Position numbers and translations under genes: made by a program. Under the pieces are notes generated by a model, which had not been told where the DNA came from, did no database searches, and saw nothing but the letters and a program-made list of their open reading frames with translations. 7,883 nt of DNA, taken from NCBI GenBank assembly GCA_026786045.1, contig JAJAYV010000370.1, forward strand, positions 1 to 7,883. The letters are read 5' to 3'. This DNA is from Frankiaceae bacterium (GTDB lineage Bacteria; Actinomycetota; Actinomycetes; Mycobacteriales; SCTD01). Of this stretch, positions 5,715-7,883 are shown piece by piece. Numbering within the stretch: the stretch's first letter is position 1; the number at the start of each line of letters is the position of its first letter.

Positions 5715-6447
5715 GCAGCGCGCCGGCCCGGGCGACAGCGCGCTCGTCGGTGGCGAGGACGAGGCCGTCCGTCACCAGCACGCAGGTCAGCACGAAGAAC
5801 AGCCCCTCCTCGATCGGCAGCCCGAGCAGCAGCACCCCGGTGCTGCTGGCGGGCGCGATCGACCAGATGCCGTCCGCCAGGGCCAGCCGGTCGGCGGCGC
5901 ACAGCCAGAGGGCGACCGGGAGGGCGATGAGCGCCCGGTCGGCGAGCCGGGCCCGCAGCAGATCGCCGGCGACAGCACGCTGCAGGAGCATCGGCGGGGC
6001 GACCCACACCAGCAGCAGCCCCAGGTAGCGGTACGGCCCGCCGGCGACCAGCAGGGCGGCCCCGAGGGCCAGCACCGCGATCAAGGCGGCAGCGCCGCGC
6101 CGGCGGGTGGCAGAGGCGGCCAGGAGGACCGTCGGCGAAGAGGGTGTGGTGCGAGGGTGGAGGCGGTGGAGCAGGTGGCCCCAGCTGGCGATCAGCAGGA
6201 CCTCGAGGACGACGAACAGGTACTCCTCGGCGGGGACTGACCCGAGCCGGGCGAGCACGCGATCACCGCCGTAGGACCAGACACCGGAGCGGACGAGGTG
6301 CTCGTCCCACGGCGCCGTCCAGACCAGGGCCACCACCGCGAGGGCGGCAGTGGCCCCGGTCAGGCGGGCCGGGAGCCGACCCGCCCACAGCAGCATAAGT
6401 GCCACGGGCAGGCCGAGGAACAGCACGTCGAACAGCAGGTAGCTCAC
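5620..6447 (-). CDS. crtYcd: Lycopene cyclase, fused two-domain (CrtYc-CrtYd type) membrane protein
   Basis: This 275-residue polytopic membrane protein carries two copies of the lycopene cyclase domain of the actinobacterial CrtYc/CrtYd and fungal CarRA kind. Domain 1 has PWDE (46-49), GVWSYGGDRV (55-64) and VPAEEYLF (71-78); domain 2 has ADRLALADGIWSI (185-197) and LPIEEGLFF (210-218). The paired acidic P-x-E-E motifs are the conserved catalytic signature. The domains, separate subunits in many actinobacteria, are joined here through a linker near residues 98-118. The expected reaction is cyclisation of lycopene ends to beta-carotene. The GTG start lies 25 bases after the rhodopsin stop on the same strand, with only a weak AGGGA ten bases upstream, so co-transcription and coupling with the rhodopsin are likely. 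Residues ~247-275 are a basic, Pro/Ser/Ala-rich tail lying antisense to the end of the SDR gene; the tail is probably dispensable. Confidence 0.88.
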   Translation of the reverse strand: MSYLLFDVLFLGLPVALMLLWAGRLPARLTGATAALAVVALVWTAPWDEHLVRSGVWSYGGDRVLARLGSVPAEEYLFVVLEVLLIASWGHLLHRLHPRTTPSSPTVLLAASATRRRGAAALIAVLALGAALLVAGGPYRYLGLLLVWVAPPMLLQRAVAGDLLRARLADRALIALPVALWLCAADRLALADGIWSIAPASSTGVLLLGLPIEEGLFFVLTCVLVTDGLVLATDERAVARAGALLRRRPTAGTATSRPSAPRSAPAASLPGRTSR

Positions 6448-6472
6448 GACGCCGCCGTCCCTAAGGTGGTGA

Positions 6473-7321
6473 CTAGCTCCGGGCCTGGGCCGGGCTCCCG
6501 GTCTCGATCGGCGCGTCGAAGTCGTGGTCGTCGCCGAAGTTCGGGTCGTCGGCCATGCTCTTCATGCGGGCGATCTTGAAGATGATCAGACCGAACATGG
6601 CCTTCGCCAAGATGTCGGCGACCGAGTAGCCGAACTGGCGGAGGACGAACGCGTCCGCGCCGTCGAAGCCGAGGACCGGCATGAGGTACGCGATCGGGTA
6701 GACGCCCCACAGGGCGACCAGCAGGATGAACAGCTTGCGCAGCGTCTTGACGACCGCAGGCGGCTGACGGTCCAGCGACTTGTTGATCTCCACGAACAGC
6801 ACGTACAGGATGTACAGGAACGGGAGCGTGGAGAGCGTGCCCCAGAACAGGCGCGGGCCGGTGTCGGTCGTGATCTCACCGGGGTAGCCCAGGGCGATCA
6901 TGAGCCCCGAGGCGACGACCAGCTTGAACAGCAGCGGCTTGGCGGCCGCCCGGGTGAGGGCGAGCACCGCGATCACCTCGACCAGCAGCAGCGGGACGGT
7001 CAGGAACCAGTCGACGTAGCGGTAGCCCTCGTTGAACGGGATGTTCGTCAGCGTGTAGACGCCGGCGCCACCCTGCGCCTCGGTCTCGTATGAGTCCCGG
7101 AAGTTGTCGAAGATGCGGAGGTAGTGGTAGGTCGCGATGAAGCAGACGGTCGCGCTGACGATCAGCGCGTTGCGGTACCGCGGCAGCACTCGCTTTTGCG
7201 AGAGCACCAGGTAGAGCCCGGTGAAGAACAGGCTGGCGACAGCCAGGGAGAACAGGTTGTACACGGTGTCGTACTGACCTGACGAGAGCTCGGGGATCTG
7301 GATCCCCTGGGCGACGATCAC
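6473..7321 (-). CDS. Microbial rhodopsin, light-driven proton pump (xanthorhodopsin-like, DTE motif)
   Basis: This 282-residue protein has seven helices at about 17-40, 48-74, 98-124, 130-147, 156-180, 193-218 and 226-252. Helix C reads RYVDWFLTVPLLLVE: Arg101, proton acceptor Asp104, Thr108 and proton donor Glu115, the D-T-E set of proteorhodopsin/xanthorhodopsin pumps. His66 in helix B (TYHYLR) matches the proteorhodopsin His that pairs with the acceptor. Lys240 (ILAKAMFGL) in helix G is the retinal Schiff-base lysine, with counter-ion Asp236. Leu112 sits at the spectral-tuning site and predicts green absorption. Gly161 (LFWGTLSTLPF) aligns with the small residue that opens a carotenoid-antenna window in xanthorhodopsin. 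The C-terminus (256-275) is a strongly acidic cytoplasmic tail. The GTG start was chosen because a perfect AGGAGGA lies seven bases upstream; the open frame continues to 7759 but would run over the divergent blh gene. Neighbouring genes supply beta-carotene and retinal. Confidence 0.95.
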   Translation of the reverse strand: MIVAQGIQIPELSSGQYDTVYNLFSLAVASLFFTGLYLVLSQKRVLPRYRNALIVSATVCFIATYHYLRIFDNFRDSYETEAQGGAGVYTLTNIPFNEGYRYVDWFLTVPLLLVEVIAVLALTRAAAKPLLFKLVVASGLMIALGYPGEITTDTGPRLFWGTLSTLPFLYILYVLFVEINKSLDRQPPAVVKTLRKLFILLVALWGVYPIAYLMPVLGFDGADAFVLRQFGYSVADILAKAMFGLIIFKIARMKSMADDPNFGDDHDFDAPIETGSPAQARS

Positions 7322-7328
7322 GACGCAG

Positions 7329-7335
7329 TCCTCCT
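7329..7335 (-). promoter_or_regulatory. Ribosome binding site deciding the rhodopsin start
   Basis: On the minus strand AGGAGGA (7335-7329) is complementary to the 16S rRNA tail and is seven bases from the GTG at 7321. It is the strongest ribosome site in the window, suggesting high translation of the rhodopsin, and it fixes the start against longer open-frame alternatives. Confidence 0.85.
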
Positions 7336-7342
7336 GGAGGTA

Positions 7343-7359
7343 GCCGGCGGTCTGCCGGC
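7343..7359 (-). other. GC-rich hairpin in the rhodopsin leader
   Basis: GCCGGC at 7343-7348 and again at 7354-7359 can pair over a 5-nt loop, giving a six-base GC-only stem that ends about eight bases upstream of the rhodopsin ribosome site. It could stabilise the mRNA 5' end or tune translation. Such stems also arise by chance in DNA of this composition, so a role is unproven. Confidence 0.4.
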
Positions 7360-7431
7360 ATGGGGCACGACGCGGCGAACACCCGGTCGGGCGTCCGGCT
7401 CCGGAGCGAGGTCCGGTGGCCGGGTGGCCGG

Positions 7432-7460
7432 TGGACCAGGGGCGGGGCGCTACAGATACT
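7432..7460 (+). promoter_or_regulatory. Tentative blh promoter in the rhodopsin-blh intergenic region
   Basis: TGGACC at 7432-7437 (4/6 to TTGACA), a 17-nt spacer and GATACT at 7455-7460 (4/6 to TATAAT) would start transcription near 7467 and leave an 80-base leader for blh. The surrounding stretch 7451-7500 is clearly more AT-rich than the rest of the window, as expected of a promoter region. No equally good minus-strand promoter for the rhodopsin was found; the best is a weak TATCTG at 7458-7453. The 227-base gap (7322-7548) contains no other gene. Confidence 0.35.
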
Positions 7461-7485
7461 GGGGGTACAGAAGTGGTTTCGCAAC

Positions 7486-7500
7486 TCGAACAAAGTTTGA
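7486..7500. promoter_or_regulatory. Inverted repeat in the rhodopsin-blh intergenic region (possible operator)
   Basis: TCGAAC-AAA-GTTTGA has 6-base arms pairing at five of six positions around a 3-nt centre, in the AT-rich part of the divergent spacer. A nearby direct repeat TACAG (7451-7455 and 7466-7470, 15 bp apart) lies over the tentative promoter. Either could bind a light- or redox-responsive regulator controlling the phototrophy genes; no regulator gene is present in the window, so this is a positional guess. Confidence 0.35.
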
Positions 7501-7548
7501 ACCGCTCTTCGGGTGGTGGTGTCCCGGTTCCAGGAGCAGGATCACCCC

Positions 7549-7883
7549 GTGACCCTGCTCGCGACCGCCCCGCCCGGCGCCGCACCGACCGCCGCGGACC
7601 CCCTGCTGCGCGGGGCCTCACGGCTCTCGGTCGGGGTCCTGAGCGCGGCACTGGTCGCCGGGCTCGTCGCCCCGGAGCTGCTCCGCGAAGCCGGCCCGGC
7701 GCTGCTCGTCGCGGCGGCGGTGCTCGGGCTCCCGCACGGCGCGGTGGACCACCTGGCATGGGGCTGGGCGCAGGGCGAGGTCCGGCCGCGGGTCGGTGTC
7801 GTCGTCGGCTACGCGCTCGCGGCCGCCGCGGCGGTCGGGGTGGCGCTGCTCGTGGCGCTGCCCGCGGTGTTTGTGGTGCTGGC
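7549..7883 (+). CDS. blh: Brp/Blh-family beta-carotene 15,15'-dioxygenase, N-terminal part (truncated by window end)
   Basis: The frame is open from the GTG at 7549 to the window edge, giving 111 complete codons. The product is hydrophobic, with membrane segments near residues 26-45, 50-62 and ~82-110. LGLPHGAVDHL (59-69) carries the family signature P-H-G-x-x-D-H; His63 and His68 are expected iron ligands of the Brp/Blh carotenoid-cleaving oxygenases. The enzyme splits beta-carotene into two retinal molecules, the rhodopsin chromophore. AGGA (7538-7541) lies seven bases before the GTG and supports this start. The gene is divergent from the rhodopsin, with 227 bases between the two starts. 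The rest of the protein, including the other iron-binding histidines, lies beyond the window. Family membership is well supported by motif and context. Confidence 0.87.
   Translation, partial: MTLLATAPPGAAPTAADPLLRGASRLSVGVLSAALVAGLVAPELLREAGPALLVAAAVLGLPHGAVDHLAWGWAQGEVRPRVGVVVGYALAAAAAVGVALLVALPAVFVVL

Noticed and set aside
7410..7437. GGTCC...GGACC inverted repeat and tandem GTGGCCGG in the rhodopsin leader
   Set aside because: The arms are only five bases and built of G and C; such pairings are common by chance at this composition.
7322..7759. N-terminal extension of the rhodopsin frame
   Set aside because: The extra 146 codons are low-complexity, overlap blh and its promoter region, and lie upstream of a perfect AGGAGGA-7-GTG start that matches rhodopsin family length.

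Overview
The window is very GC-rich with strong third-position GC bias, frequent GTG starts and several leaderless-looking promoters. Together with the gene families present, this points to a high-GC actinobacterium. A Geodermatophilaceae-like soil or stone dweller would fit, but that placement is inference. No rRNA, tRNA, CRISPR array, transposase or phage gene was found.

Layout. (1) 3-968 (+): the 3' part of a von Willebrand A (VWA/MIDAS) protein whose start lies before the window. (2) 969-1163: a non-coding gap with a long, nearly perfect inverted repeat (about 1004-1074), then a GTGACA/TAGGGT promoter placed for leaderless expression. (3) 1164-1619 (+): a small four-helix membrane protein, DUF2269-like, converging with 3 bases to spare on (4) 1623-2639 (-): an exported or membrane-anchored caspase-fold (C14-type) protease candidate with a Pro/Glu linker and an EF-hand-like loop. 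(5) 2671-3921 (-): a PLP enzyme of the cystathionine gamma-synthase/lyase family. (6) 3940-4644 (-): a TetR-family repressor, divergent from (7) 4770-5714 (+): an atypical NAD(P)-binding SDR/epimerase-like protein. The TetR-SDR intergenic region has two almost identical 17-bp palindromes bracketing a TTGACA promoter, a convincing local regulatory switch.

(8) 5620-7883 is a retinal-phototrophy module. A fused two-domain lycopene cyclase (-, 5620-6447) lies downstream of a microbial rhodopsin (-, 6473-7321). Divergent from them is the start of a Brp/Blh beta-carotene 15,15'-dioxygenase (+, 7549 to window end). The inferred route is lycopene to beta-carotene (cyclase), to retinal (Blh), to holo-rhodopsin. 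The rhodopsin has the D-T-E signature of outward proton pumps (D104, T108, E115), the retinal lysine K240, a Leu at the green-tuning site, and a helix-E glycine (G161) where xanthorhodopsin-type pumps open a window for a carotenoid antenna. The carotenoid genes beside it make an antenna-bearing pump a reasonable hypothesis. Upstream carotenoid genes (crtE, crtB, crtI) and a hydroxylase are not in the window.

The most notable items are this photosystem, the paired TetR operators, the 71-bp palindromic element, and the exported caspase-like protein.
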